Origin: Thiodiazotropha sp040507035
GTDB lineage: Bacteria > Pseudomonadota > Gammaproteobacteria > Chromatiales > Chromatiaceae
Assembly: GCA_040507035.1 (NCBI GenBank)
Contig: JBEVVR010000017.1
Span: 62,001-126,000 of the forward strand
DNA length: 64,000 bases
Direction of reading: 5' to 3'
The position numbers were made by a program, and so were the translations under genes. Under the pieces are notes generated by a model that was not told the origin of the DNA, did no database searches, and was given only the letters and a program-made list of their open reading frames with translations. The first letter of the stretch is position 1; every line of letters begins with the position of its first letter. Shown piece after piece: positions 1 through 8,377 of this stretch.

Positions 1-842
1 ATAGAAAGTTCTCCTCATCGGCGGCAGAGATCGCTGAGGCGGTCAACAAGCGGGCCAATGTCTCCATCGATGTGGGGCAGATCATGTTCGGCCAGACCGT
101 CACCATCTCCGGCGACACCATGTCGCAGCATGCCAACCACATCCATGCCCACCCCAACAAGTGGACCTGCATGGACATAGAGTGCGAGGCCGGCTGCGGC
201 GTGGTCCCCTTTCGTTATCGGGACAAAAACTTCGTCAACGCCCTGCAGTGGGCTATCGGTCTGGAGCTGTTTCTGATGGTGGATGATCCCTGGCGGGTCT
301 TTCTCACCACTGACCACCCCAACGGTGCCCCCTTCACCAGCTACCCCCACCTGATCCGATTGTTGATGGACCGCAGTTTCCGTAACGATCTATTGGCGGA
401 GATCAATCCCGACGCCGGCTCGTTGAGCCACCTGAGCTCACTGCAAAGGGAGTATTCCCTCTATGAGATTGCGGTTATGACCCGGGCGGCGCCGGCACGC
501 ATCCTTGGCCTCAGCGACCGCGGCCACCTGGCGCCCGGCGCCTTGGCGGATATTACCGTGTACCACCAACATGAGGATCCGCAGCAGATGTTCGCCAAGC
601 CCATGCTGGTGTTCAAGGCTGGCGAACTGATCGTCGAGGAGGGACGGATCAGTAAACCTGTGAATGGTACGACCCAGGTGGTTCGCCCTGAATACGACCC
701 TGGAATCGAGAAGCAGATAGGTCGCTGGTTTGAGCGATATCACACCATATCCCTGCCCAATTTCGCTATCTCCGACGATGAGATGGCGGAAGGAATCGGC
801 AGTCCGGTCAGCGTCCACCCCTGCCGGGAAAACCGCCCATGA
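1..842 (+). CDS. fhcA: Formyltransferase/hydrolase complex subunit A, C-terminal part (left edge)
   Basis: Subunit A of the bacterial Fhc complex, which converts formyl-tetrahydromethanopterin to formate in the cytoplasm; it is homologous to archaeal formylmethanofuran dehydrogenase subunit A, an amidohydrolase-fold protein. The frame is open to the left edge, so about 280 residues are visible and the N-terminal metal site is outside the window. Seen here are the TTDHPNGAPFTSYPHL segment and an amidohydrolase-type ending (GHLAPGALADITVY). Its TGA overlaps the fhcD ATG (ATGA), suggesting translational coupling. The order A-D-C agrees with the known fhcBADC arrangement, so fhcB is probably just upstream. 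Confidence 0.93.
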   Translation, partial: RKFSSSAAEIAEAVNKRANVSIDVGQIMFGQTVTISGDTMSQHANHIHAHPNKWTCMDIECEAGCGVVPFRYRDKNFVNALQWAIGLELFLMVDDPWRVFLTTDHPNGAPFTSYPHLIRLLMDRSFRNDLLAEINPDAGSLSHLSSLQREYSLYEIAVMTRAAPARILGLSDRGHLAPGALADITVYHQHEDPQQMFAKPMLVFKAGELIVEEGRISKPVNGTTQVVRPEYDPGIEKQIGRWFERYHTISLPNFAISDDEMAEGIGSPVSVHPCRENRP

Positions 843-1735
843 TCATCAACGGCACAGAGATCGATGAGACCTTCGCCGAGGCCTTCGGCATGAGCGCAAC
901 CCGGGTCATCATCACCGCCATCAATCGACATTGGGCGCGCATTGCCGGCGAGACCATGACCGGTTTCGCCACCTCGGTGATCGGTTGTGGTGTGGAGGCG
1001 GGTATAGAACGTGAGATCACCTCCGAGGAGAGCCCCGACGGTCGTCCCGGCATCAGTGTGCTGCTCTTCGGCATGTCGGGCAAGGCCCTGGCCAAGCAAC
1101 TGGAGACACGGGTTGGGCAATGTATCCTGACCTGCCCCACCACGGCCATCTTTGCCGGAATCGAAGGGGAAAAACGGATCCCCCTGGGGAAGAATCTGCG
1201 TTTCTTTGGTGATGGCTACCAGATCTCCAAACAGATCGGCGGTAGGCGTTACTGGCGTGTTCCGGTGATGGATGGAGAGTTCCTCTGCGAGGAGACCGTA
1301 GCCAGGGTATCCGCCGTGGGTGGCGGCAACTTTCTGGTGCTTGCCGAAACCCAGGAGCAGGCACTAATCGCCTGTGAGCGGGCAATCGAGGCAATGCGCA
1401 AACTGCCCAACGTAATCATGCCCTTTCCTGGTGGCATTGTTCGTTCCGGTTCCAAGGTCGGTTCGAAATACAAGGCGCTGATGGCCTCCACCAATGACGC
1501 CTATTGTCCAACCCTAAGGGGCCTGGTCAAATCCAACCTCGACAGTAGCATCGGATCAGTCATGGAAATAGTCATCAACGGCTTGAGCGATGTCGATGTA
1601 GGCAATGCCACCCGCACCGGGATCAATGCAGTCTGCGAATTGGGCGCCGCCGCCGGTATCAAACGCATCTCCGCTGGTAACTATGGCGGCAAACTGGGCC
1701 AGTTCCAGTTCCATCTACGGGAGGTGATGGCATGA
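839..1735 (+). CDS. fhcD: Formylmethanofuran:tetrahydromethanopterin formyltransferase
   Basis: The 298-residue product matches the usual length (about 300) of the Ftr/FhcD family. It transfers a formyl group between H4MPT and the methanofuran-like cofactor of the Fhc complex, linking formaldehyde oxidation to formate release. The start MIINGTEIDETFAEAFGM and the segment FPGGIVRSGSKVGSKYKAL are typical of the family. It overlaps fhcA by 4 bp and fhcC by 4 bp, so A, D and C form one tightly coupled operon. Presence of this gene implies that the cell makes tetrahydromethanopterin. Confidence 0.95.
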   Translation: MIINGTEIDETFAEAFGMSATRVIITAINRHWARIAGETMTGFATSVIGCGVEAGIEREITSEESPDGRPGISVLLFGMSGKALAKQLETRVGQCILTCPTTAIFAGIEGEKRIPLGKNLRFFGDGYQISKQIGGRRYWRVPVMDGEFLCEETVARVSAVGGGNFLVLAETQEQALIACERAIEAMRKLPNVIMPFPGGIVRSGSKVGSKYKALMASTNDAYCPTLRGLVKSNLDSSIGSVMEIVINGLSDVDVGNATRTGINAVCELGAAAGIKRISAGNYGGKLGQFQFHLREVMA

Positions 1736-2550
1736 GTGCCCTGACCCTTACATTGCGGCATACCCTGTCGCAGCGTATCGACATGTCTCCCTTCACCCCG
1801 AAGCTTATTGCCGGTAAACAGGTCGATGAGATTGCACGCATTCCCCTGTGGTTGGGAAATCGTCAGGTCGACACGGGGGAGCTGTTCACCATCAATGGGA
1901 ATTCGACCGGGCAGATCGTTATTCAATCCGATAGCGACAGACTCGATCACATCGGCGCAGAGATGAATGGCGGCACTATCAGAGTAGAGGGTAACGCCGG
2001 TGCCTACCTGGGTTGCGGCATGCGGGACGGCGCCATACAAGTCAGTGGTGATGTGGGTTTGGCGGCAGGTTGCGGTATGCGGGGAGGCCGCCTGAAGTTG
2101 GACGGCAACGCAGGGGATTTTCTCGGCGGAGCCCTCAGCGGAGAACGCCAGGGAATGCGTGGCGGCAGCATTATTCTCAAAGGCAATGCGGGTGATAGGG
2201 CTGGCGACTCGCTACGTCGCGGCATGATTCTAATTGCCGGTGATTGTGGTGATTATTGTGCCTCGCGCATGATCGCGGGAACCATGGTGATTTTGGGTCA
2301 GTGCGGAGCACAAACCGGCACGGCAATGCGCCGAGGTAGTCTGATATTAACCAAGGAGCCAAAATCTCTGCCGCTAACCTTTAATGATAACGGTAGACAT
2401 AGACTAAACTTCCTCACCCTGATGTTCCACGATTTCGAGGATATTCCGACCTTTGCCTCCCTGGCCGACAAGGGCAACCAGGTACAACGCTGGCTTGGTG
2501 ATTTGAGCTGCGACGGCAAGGGAGAGGTCTTGATAACAACGGCTGTGTAG
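1732..2550 (+). CDS. fhcC: Formyltransferase/hydrolase complex subunit C
   Basis: A 272-residue protein related to formylmethanofuran dehydrogenase subunit C and to the C-terminal beta-helix domain of glutamate synthase. The hallmark is a series of glycine-rich turns of the type GNAG-x-x-x-G-x-G-M-x-x-G, repeated about six times between residues 85 and 205 (GCGMRDG, GCGMRGG, GGALSG, and so on). In the Fhc complex it is a structural partner of subunits A and B. It starts inside the fhcD stop codon and is the last gene of the operon. No hairpin with a T-run follows it. Confidence 0.94.
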   Translation: MSALTLTLRHTLSQRIDMSPFTPKLIAGKQVDEIARIPLWLGNRQVDTGELFTINGNSTGQIVIQSDSDRLDHIGAEMNGGTIRVEGNAGAYLGCGMRDGAIQVSGDVGLAAGCGMRGGRLKLDGNAGDFLGGALSGERQGMRGGSIILKGNAGDRAGDSLRRGMILIAGDCGDYCASRMIAGTMVILGQCGAQTGTAMRRGSLILTKEPKSLPLTFNDNGRHRLNFLTLMFHDFEDIPTFASLADKGNQVQRWLGDLSCDGKGEVLITTAV

Positions 2551-3036
2551 ACTGCTCACTTGTAGCGGTTGGGCCTCTGCCCTTATGTTGGCTTCGGAAT
2601 CATTCAGTTTTTTACCTGACTTGGCGGGTTTGTTTCATTTTGTATTGGCTATCAAGTTGATAGCCAAGCTAAATCAATGCACTGCTCGCGGCCTACAGAC
2701 GCTTCTAGCGTCATATATTTTTTATTGATTATAATCAATAATTTATCAATTTTATCTAAAGTATTATCTGGATAATATCACTTAGAGTGTCACCCTCCTA
2801 GCACAGTGGTTGTGCAACAACTTGTTCCCTGGTCACAGGGGGCGGGAAAATTTCCCAATGTTTTTTTGCCATTATTCCTAACGAGCCCATGCATGACGCA
2901 TGAAATAGACGGGATTACCAGTAGTTGAACATGACCATGTCATTCAAGGTAGCTTTTACCCGGCTTCAATTAGATTCGGCAGGCAGAGCTCTGACATTTT
3001 CAAAGACTAGCTTTAACTTACAGGAGTGAAACTTCG
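2551..3036. other. Intergenic region fhcC-pqqA, AT-rich promoter region
   Basis: A 486-bp non-coding stretch before pqqA. It is AT-rich between about 2700 and 2780 and holds the 20-bp palindrome described separately. I see no protein-coding frame and no sigma-54 motif with correct GG-N10-GC spacing. Confidence 0.6.
2722..2741. promoter_or_regulatory. Perfect 20-bp palindrome containing an FNR/ANR-type box
   Basis: Positions 2722-2741 are a perfect palindrome whose core, 2725-2738, is TTGAT-TATA-ATCAA, an exact match to the FNR/ANR consensus TTGAT-N4-ATCAA. It lies about 300 bp before pqqA in the only divergence-free promoter space ahead of the pqq operon. A second exact match occurs at 52907-52920. 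The match is seen; control by an FNR-family regulator is inferred. Confidence 0.6.
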
Positions 3037-3111
3037 ATGAATTGGTCAACACCTTCCTATGAAGATCTTCGTTACGGTTTTGAGATCAACCTCTATATCA
3101 ACAACCGCTAA
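3037..3111 (+). CDS. pqqA: PQQ precursor peptide PqqA
   Basis: A 24-residue peptide beginning MNWSTPSYEDLRYGFE and ending YINNR. It carries the diagnostic Glu-x3-Tyr pair (E16 and Y20 in EINLY), the two residues that PqqE cross-links and from which pyrroloquinoline quinone is built. The aggag at 3022-3026 is a good ribosome binding site 10 nt before the ATG. It is the first gene of pqqABCDE and is too short for most gene callers. A strong hairpin directly after it probably lets the peptide be made in excess of the enzymes. Confidence 0.95.
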   Translation: MNWSTPSYEDLRYGFEINLYINNR

Positions 3112-3124
3112 GCTGTAAACACTC

Positions 3125-3149
3125 GAGCCACCTGTTCTACAGGTGGCTC
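3125..3149 (+). terminator. Intercistronic hairpin between pqqA and pqqB
   Basis: A perfect 11-bp stem (gagccacctgt, loop tct, acaggtggctc) follows the pqqA stop by 13 nt. No T-run follows, so it is more likely a partial attenuator or an RNA-stabilising processing structure than a full terminator. This fits the need for more PqqA than PqqB-E. Confidence 0.6.
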
Positions 3150-3170
3150 CCATACTAAGAATAACGATTC

Positions 3171-4085
3171 ATGCTCATTCATATACTAGGTTCAGGAGCG
3201 GGTGGCGGATTTCCCCAGTGGAACTGCAACTGCACCAACTGTAAGGGGGTACGGGCAGGAACCGTTGACGCGATACCCAGGACACAATCCTCCATTACAC
3301 TGAGTGCAAACGGCAAGGATTGGGTGCTGTTCAATGCCTCCCCCGATATTCGTCAACAGTTCGACGCCTTTCCCCCACTGCAACCAGGCCGGGCCATTCG
3401 CGATACAGCGGTCAAAGCGATCGTACTGGTGGATGCGCAGATTGATCACACCACCGGCTTGTTGCTGCTAAGGGAGCACACCGAACCCTGGGATGTCTAC
3501 TGCACTCAGGCCGTTCATGATGATTTGACCACGGGTTATCCCATCTTCAACATCCTCGGCCATTTTCGCGGCGTCAACTGGCACGAGATCCAAACCGATC
3601 TGACGCAATTTACCATACCCGGTATCGACGCTATCACTTTCACCGCGGTACCACTGAAGAGTGAAGCGCCCCCCTACTCGCCCCATCGCCACAACACGGT
3701 TCCCGGTGACAATATTGGATTACGGGTGGATAACCTCGAGAGTGGAAAAAACCTTTTCTATGCGCCGGGGCTCGGCGAACTGGAGCCCCATGTCATCCCC
3801 TTCATGGAAGACGCAGACTGCCTGCTGGTGGACGGTACCCTATGGACCGACAACGAGATGATCAGCGCCGGCATCAGCGAGAAACACGGCAAAGAGATGG
3901 GGCATCTCGACCAATCAGGCGAAGGGGGCATCATCGAGATTCTCAGCGGCTTGTCAAAGCCGAGGAAGATACTCATTCATATCAACAATACCAATCCCAT
4001 CCTGTTGCAGAACTCCCCTCAGCGCCATGCCTTAAACAAGGCCGGCATCGAGGTCTCTCACGACGGCATGGAGATCGAACTATGA
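3171..4085 (+). CDS. pqqB: PQQ biosynthesis hydroxylase PqqB
   Basis: A 304-residue member of the metallo-beta-lactamase fold, the standard length for PqqB. It is thought to hydroxylate the tyrosine of the cross-linked PqqA-derived intermediate. The N-terminus MLIHILGSGAGGGFPQWNC is diagnostic, and Cys19, Cys21 and Cys24 (CNCTNC) form the structural zinc site known in the family. The classical HxHxDH metal motif is replaced by DAQIDHTTGLLLLRE, also typical of PqqB. The TGA overlaps an ATG in the pqqC frame at 4082. Confidence 0.96.
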   Translation: MLIHILGSGAGGGFPQWNCNCTNCKGVRAGTVDAIPRTQSSITLSANGKDWVLFNASPDIRQQFDAFPPLQPGRAIRDTAVKAIVLVDAQIDHTTGLLLLREHTEPWDVYCTQAVHDDLTTGYPIFNILGHFRGVNWHEIQTDLTQFTIPGIDAITFTAVPLKSEAPPYSPHRHNTVPGDNIGLRVDNLESGKNLFYAPGLGELEPHVIPFMEDADCLLVDGTLWTDNEMISAGISEKHGKEMGHLDQSGEGGIIEILSGLSKPRKILIHINNTNPILLQNSPQRHALNKAGIEVSHDGMEIEL

Positions 4086-4099
4086 ACAGAGGAGTGAAC

Positions 4100-4837
4100 A
4101 TGGGCAGTGCAATCCAATTAGATACACCCTGGTCCAAAGAGGAATTCGAACAGAAGCTTCGTGAGATGGAGAAGTACTACCACATTCACCACGAGTTCCA
4201 CCTCCTGATGAACAGCGGCAAACTCGATAAACCGGCCATCCAAGGCTGGGTCGCCAACCGATTCTATTACCAGGTAATGATCCCGGTGAAAGATGCGGCA
4301 ATCATGGCCAACTGTCCCGACCGGGATGTGCGCCGGCACTGGATACAGCGCATCATCGATCACGACGGCACTGAAGGTGACGAGGGCGGTATCGAGGCCT
4401 GGCTGCTGTTGGGTGAGGCCGTTGGACTGCCCAGGGAGGATCTGCTGAGCCATAAGCACCTGCTGCCCGGGGTGAAGTTTGCCATCGATGCCTATGTCAA
4501 TTTTGCCCGCCAGCAGCCCTGGGAGGTCGCGGCAAGCTCCTCGCTGACAGAGCTCTTCGCCCCTACCATTCACCAGAAGCGGCTGGACAATTGGCCTGAG
4601 TACTACCCCTGGATCGACGAGCGAGGTTACCACTATTTCCGTAAACGCCTGACTGAGGCACGACGGGACGTGGTCCATGGCCTGGATATCACCCTGGATT
4701 ACTACCAGACCCGGGAGCAGCAGGAGAAGATGCTGGAGGTGCTGCAGTTCAAACTCGATATCCTCTGGACCATGCTCGACTGCATGTGGATGGCCTATGT
4801 GGAAAACAAACCGCCCTATCACAATATCACGGCCTGA
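4100..4837 (+). CDS. pqqC: Pyrroloquinoline-quinone synthase PqqC
   Basis: PqqC carries out the last step, ring closure and eight-electron oxidation to PQQ, without metal or other cofactor. The product is 245 residues, close to the usual 250. The start at 4100 was chosen because agaggag sits 6 nt before it; an earlier in-frame ATG at 4082 overlaps the pqqB stop and would add six residues. Family segments include FHLLMNSGKLDKPAIQGWVA, RFYYQVMIPVKDAAI and FAIDAYVNFA. Confidence 0.95.
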   Translation: MGSAIQLDTPWSKEEFEQKLREMEKYYHIHHEFHLLMNSGKLDKPAIQGWVANRFYYQVMIPVKDAAIMANCPDRDVRRHWIQRIIDHDGTEGDEGGIEAWLLLGEAVGLPREDLLSHKHLLPGVKFAIDAYVNFARQQPWEVAASSSLTELFAPTIHQKRLDNWPEYYPWIDERGYHYFRKRLTEARRDVVHGLDITLDYYQTREQQEKMLEVLQFKLDILWTMLDCMWMAYVENKPPYHNITA

Positions 4838-4840
4838 ACC

Positions 4841-5125
4841 ATGAGCAGCCACTTCAGCGCCGAGGATATCCCACAGATGTCGCCCAGCTTCCGCTTTCAG
4901 TGGGAAGAGGCGCAGGGGTGTCATGTCATCCTCTATCCCGAGGGGATGGTGAAGCTCAATCCCGCCGCCGGCGAAATCCTCAAGCGCTGCGACGGGGAGG
5001 CCAGTGTCGCCCATATCATCGACGACCTGAATACGGCCTTTCCCGATGTGGAGCTGGAGGCCGACGTCTATCAATTTCTGGATACCGCCTATGACAACCA
5101 ATGGATCCGACACAAGCACGCCTAA
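4841..5125 (+). CDS. pqqD: PqqD peptide chaperone
   Basis: A 94-residue winged-helix RiPP recognition element that binds PqqA and presents it to PqqE. The family segments FRFQWEEAQGCHVILYPEGMVKLN (read in two halves) and AAGEILKRCDGEASVAHII are visible. It starts 3 nt after pqqC and overlaps the start of pqqE by about 35 bp, so C, D and E are translationally coupled. It is a separate gene here, not fused to PqqC as in some methylotrophs. Confidence 0.94.
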   Translation: MSSHFSAEDIPQMSPSFRFQWEEAQGCHVILYPEGMVKLNPAAGEILKRCDGEASVAHIIDDLNTAFPDVELEADVYQFLDTAYDNQWIRHKHA

Positions 5126-6248
5126 ACCGCTCTGGCTATTGGCGGAGCTGACCTACAAGTGTCCCCTGCAGTGTCCCTACTGCTCCAACCCCCTCGATAT
5201 CGCTCGCTATAAGAACGAGCTGTCGACAGAGGAGTGGATTAGGATCTTCCGCGAAGCCCGCGCCCTGGGCGCTGTGCAGCTCGGCTTTTCCGGGGGCGAG
5301 GCATTGGTGCGCAAGGATCTGGAAATACTCATTGCCGAGGCGCACCAGCTCGGCTACTACACCAATCTGCTCACCTCCGGTGTCGGCATGGACGAGGCAC
5401 GGATCAAGGCCTTCAAAGAGGCGGGACTGGACCATATCCAGGTCAGCTTCCAGGCGAGCAGCGAAGAGCTTAACAACTTCATTGCCGGCAACAACTCTTT
5501 CCAGCACAAGCTGGAGATGGCGCGCTTGGTGAAGAAGTACGACTACCCGATGGTGCTCTGTTTTGTCCTTCATCGTCACAATGAGGATCAGGTGGAACAG
5601 ATCCTCGAAATGTCCCACGCCCTGGAGGCCGACTATGTGGAGCTGGCCACCACCCAGTACTACGGCTGGGCCCTGCAGAACCGGGAACAGCTGATGCCGA
5701 GCCGCGCCCAGGTGGAGGCCGCGGAGGCGGTGGCCCACCGCTACCAGGAGAAACTCAAGGGCAAGATGCGCATCTTCTATGTGGTGCCCGATTATCATGA
5801 GGATCGCCCCAAGGCGTGTATGAGCGGATGGGGCTCTGTATTCCTCACCATCGCACCGGACGGCACCGCCCTGCCCTGCCACGCCGCCGGCGAACTCCCC
5901 GGACTGACCTTTCCCAACGTGCGCGACCACAGCGTCGAATGGATCTGGAACGACTCCCCCGATTTCAACAAATTTCGCGGCTACGGCTGGATGAAAGAGC
6001 CCTGCCGCAACTGCGACGAGAAAGAGAAGGATTTCGGCGGCTGTCGCTGCCAGGCCTATCTGCTCACCGGCGATGCCGCCAATGCCGATCCGGTGTGCAG
6101 CAAATCACCCCATCACGGGCAGATGGTGCAGCTGGTCGAACAGGCGAATACCCAACTGGAGCCCGGCGCGGCGCCCCTGGTGTTCCGTAACATGCGCAAC
6201 TCAAAGAGGCTGACTGCCGATAAGTGGCCCAAAGCGAGTGGGCAGTAG
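5091..6248 (+). CDS. pqqE: PqqA peptide cyclase PqqE (radical SAM)
   Basis: PqqE makes the C-C bond between the Glu and Tyr of PqqA using S-adenosylmethionine radical chemistry. The radical SAM cluster motif CxxxCxxC is at Cys24, Cys28 and Cys31 (CPLQCPYC), and the C-terminal SPASM domain carries further cysteines (CHAAGE, CRNCDEKEKDFGGCRCQ). With the ATG at 5091 the product is 385 residues, the normal size. The frame is open further upstream inside pqqD, but the earlier ATG there lacks family-like sequence. It ends the pqq operon. Confidence 0.95.
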   Translation: MTTNGSDTSTPKPLWLLAELTYKCPLQCPYCSNPLDIARYKNELSTEEWIRIFREARALGAVQLGFSGGEALVRKDLEILIAEAHQLGYYTNLLTSGVGMDEARIKAFKEAGLDHIQVSFQASSEELNNFIAGNNSFQHKLEMARLVKKYDYPMVLCFVLHRHNEDQVEQILEMSHALEADYVELATTQYYGWALQNREQLMPSRAQVEAAEAVAHRYQEKLKGKMRIFYVVPDYHEDRPKACMSGWGSVFLTIAPDGTALPCHAAGELPGLTFPNVRDHSVEWIWNDSPDFNKFRGYGWMKEPCRNCDEKEKDFGGCRCQAYLLTGDAANADPVCSKSPHHGQMVQLVEQANTQLEPGAAPLVFRNMRNSKRLTADKWPKASGQ

Positions 6249-6268
6249 TTTAAAACGATTCATGGGGT

Positions 6269-6490
6269 GTTCGCTGCGCTCATGTTTCAATATCCCCCTC
6301 TCCCTGGCCCTCTCCCGCAAGGGGAGAGGGGAAGCGTATTTCCAGTATATCGAAAGCTGCCTATCAGGTCGTAAAATCAAGCCTTGTGTTCACGCCGACT
6401 CTTGATCCATGAATCCCCTCTCCTCTCGCGGGAGAGGGCCAGGGAGAGGGGGAACAAATAATCGCTGAGCGAAGCGAACTCATCACTCAC
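6269..6490. repeat. Long imperfect inverted repeat with perfect 25-bp arms
   Basis: The arm at 6294-6318 (starting CCCCCTCTCCCTGGCC) is the exact reverse complement of 6428-6452. The similarity extends outward through TTCGCTGCGCTCA at about 6270 and GAGCGAAGCGAA at about 6468. Each arm also folds into its own short hairpin. It fills the space between pqqE and the convergent pip gene. It looks like a mobile palindromic intergenic element; I see no coding capacity. Confidence 0.75.
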
Positions 6491-6593
6491 CTTATTTAAC
6501 CCGCTGTATGCATTCCCACGCTGGAGCGTGATGACGAGGAATCATCAAAGAAACCATTTGCGTTTATTAGCGTTCATTTGCGGACTTCTTTTC

Positions 6594-7562
6594 TTACAAC
6601 AACTCCCGCATACGGTCGGTCTCCATGACCAGGGCCGAGATCATCGCGGGATCGTCTATCAGATGCCCGGCCTCGGCCACCTCGACCAGTCGAGAGTCGG
6701 GAATGGCCCGATGCAGCAACCAGGCGGACTCCATGGTGCAGGTGAGATCGTAGCGTCCATGGATGATTGAGACTGGCATTGTGGGCAGGGATTCCAGGCG
6801 CTCGAGGATCTCGTTTTCCCGAATGAAGTAGCGGTTACGGGCATAGTGTGTCTCAATCCTGACCTTCGCCAGCATCTGTTCCCGCTGGGTCTCGGTTTCA
6901 GCGCCTTGGTCGCTTTTATCCCGGCTTTCCCCCTTGTTCCAATTGACCACCTGGCTGCCCCACTCGCTCCAGCGGCGTGCGGCGTCGAGTGAAAGCGACA
7001 GATCATCGCCATGAAGCGCGGCGTGGTACCAATCGATGAGAGAGTCCAGCCCTTCGCGGACGGGGATCCCTTGGGTCATCCGCTCCCAGGCTTTGGGCAG
7101 GAGACGTCTGATGCCGAGGAAGAACCAATCCAGATCCGCCTGGCGTGCGAGAAAGCTCCCTCTGAGCACCATCCCCCTGGTGCGGTCGGGATAGGTCAGG
7201 GCATAGAGAAGGGCTAGGGTGGCGCCCCAGGATCCACCAAACAGTAGCCACCCCTCGATCTGCAGATGGTGGCGCACCGAATCCAGGTCCGATAGCAGAT
7301 CCCGGGTGGTGTTCGTCTTTGTCTCCCCCAGCGGCTTCGATCGTCCGGAACCACGCTGATCGACGAGTAGGATTCTATAAAACGCGGGATCAAAATAGCG
7401 CCGATGCTCGATGGAACAGCCAGAGCCAGGCCCACCGTGGAGAAAGAGCACGGGGTCCCCCAGGGGATTACCACACTCTTCCACATAGAGTTCATGGGAT
7501 TTATCAACGGCCATACGGTGTACGGCATAGGGTTCAGCGACAGGATAGAGGGCGATTTTCAT
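6594..7562 (-). CDS. pip: Proline iminopeptidase
   Basis: A 322-residue alpha/beta hydrolase of peptidase family S33 that removes N-terminal proline from peptides in the cytoplasm. Seen are the oxyanion segment HGGPGSG (residues 42-48), DQRGSGRS (68-75), the nucleophile elbow GGSWG with Ser111, and the likely acid and base in GRYDLTC and EAGHLID near the C-terminus. There is no signal peptide. It is convergent with the pqq operon and has no obvious link to the C1 genes. Confidence 0.92.
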   Translation of the reverse strand: MKIALYPVAEPYAVHRMAVDKSHELYVEECGNPLGDPVLFLHGGPGSGCSIEHRRYFDPAFYRILLVDQRGSGRSKPLGETKTNTTRDLLSDLDSVRHHLQIEGWLLFGGSWGATLALLYALTYPDRTRGMVLRGSFLARQADLDWFFLGIRRLLPKAWERMTQGIPVREGLDSLIDWYHAALHGDDLSLSLDAARRWSEWGSQVVNWNKGESRDKSDQGAETETQREQMLAKVRIETHYARNRYFIRENEILERLESLPTMPVSIIHGRYDLTCTMESAWLLHRAIPDSRLVEVAEAGHLIDDPAMISALVMETDRMRELL

Positions 7563-7648
7563 ATCTTTGTAACAGTCTGACCAACTAACGTCTTTGGATT
7601 GGTTTTTCTATTTAGAGTCAAAAACCTCAACCGGGAGGCCTGATAAAA

Positions 7649-7666
7649 GTGTCACGGCGGTGACAC
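7649..7666. promoter_or_regulatory. Palindrome GTGTCAC-N4-GTGACAC, possible activator site
   Basis: A perfect dyad, GTGTCAC GGCG GTGACAC, about 500 bp before the xoxF sigma-54 promoter and about 90 bp before pip. Its TGTC-N8-GACA core recurs before fdh (22824-22839) and, with N6, before the ABC operon (17037-17050). It could be an enhancer site for a sigma-54 activator; this is inference. Confidence 0.35.
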
Positions 7667-8162
7667 ACAACATAATTCCACAGCAAAAAAATGAATCACA
7701 TCTTTTTCCCTGCTAGGGATTATTTTCGCAGTTGCAGCATAGGATTTCTTCATCTCACGGTAGTTTACGATCAGCATGATCCCGTTGCGGTATTCGCCAG
7801 GTTTCGACAATATCCGCGAATGCACAGTTAACTCATTGAATTAATTGGCAATATCTTTGTCGTTGGTGAGTAAGGCAAGGTCCTGCAAGGGTGAATAAAA
7901 TAATAATCCGAGTCACAAAAACACATACTTATTATTTCAAAAACAGTGGGTTAGCTTGATATAAGAAACCACACTCGAAACACAATCGGTTTACCCATGT
8001 AAAAATTGGGAGTAACCCTGATAAGGGCGAATTTTTAATCCTGGTGAGATCTAAATAGGCATGTACCTTGTCAGCCGCATTCGACTGTTACGGCCAGGGA
8101 CTGCCATTTTTCATGCCTATATCCTGCATTGGAAGCAACAGGTGTAACACGATTAGTTCGTT

Positions 8163-8178
8163 TGGCACACAAGTTGCT
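8163..8178 (+). promoter_or_regulatory. Sigma-54 promoter of xoxF
   Basis: TGGCAC-ACAAG-TTGCT matches the RpoN consensus TGGCAC-N5-TTGCW exactly, with GG at 8164-8165 and GC at 8176-8177 (spacing N10). Transcription would start near 8190, giving a leader of about 190 nt before xoxF. Confidence 0.8.
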
Positions 8179-8377
8179 CTCTTGTCATTGTCGCTAAAGA
8201 AGACTGCCTGTAATCATGCGACAAGAAATATTTAAAAGTACCAGATAAGAGGAGATTTAGGTTAGCAATGGAAGAGCAAAACCCTGTGTTTTCGATTCGT
8301 TTTAGCTGTTTTTAGGATCGATTTTGTTTTCCTGTTTGAGGCAGTCCCACTAACAAATAAACCCCGAGGATTTACTT

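Larger units (their letters stand above)
7563..8377. other. 815-bp divergent intergenic region, pip to xoxF
   Basis: Long AT-rich non-coding region. It holds an 18-bp palindrome at 7649-7666, an inverted repeat at 8000-8037 (TAAAAATT and its complement with an inner ccct/aggg stem), another 9-bp inverted repeat at 8055-8063 and 8112-8120, and the sigma-54 promoter at 8163-8178. I see no gene in it. Confidence 0.6.

Noticed and set aside
4118..5119. 333-codon open frame antisense to pqqC and pqqD
   Set aside because: Both sense genes are unmistakable and occupy the same region; the antisense product has no family-like sequence.
8000..8120. Lanthanide or other riboswitch in the xoxF leader
   Set aside because: The inverted repeats lie upstream of the predicted sigma-54 transcription start (about 8190), so they would not be in the mRNA.
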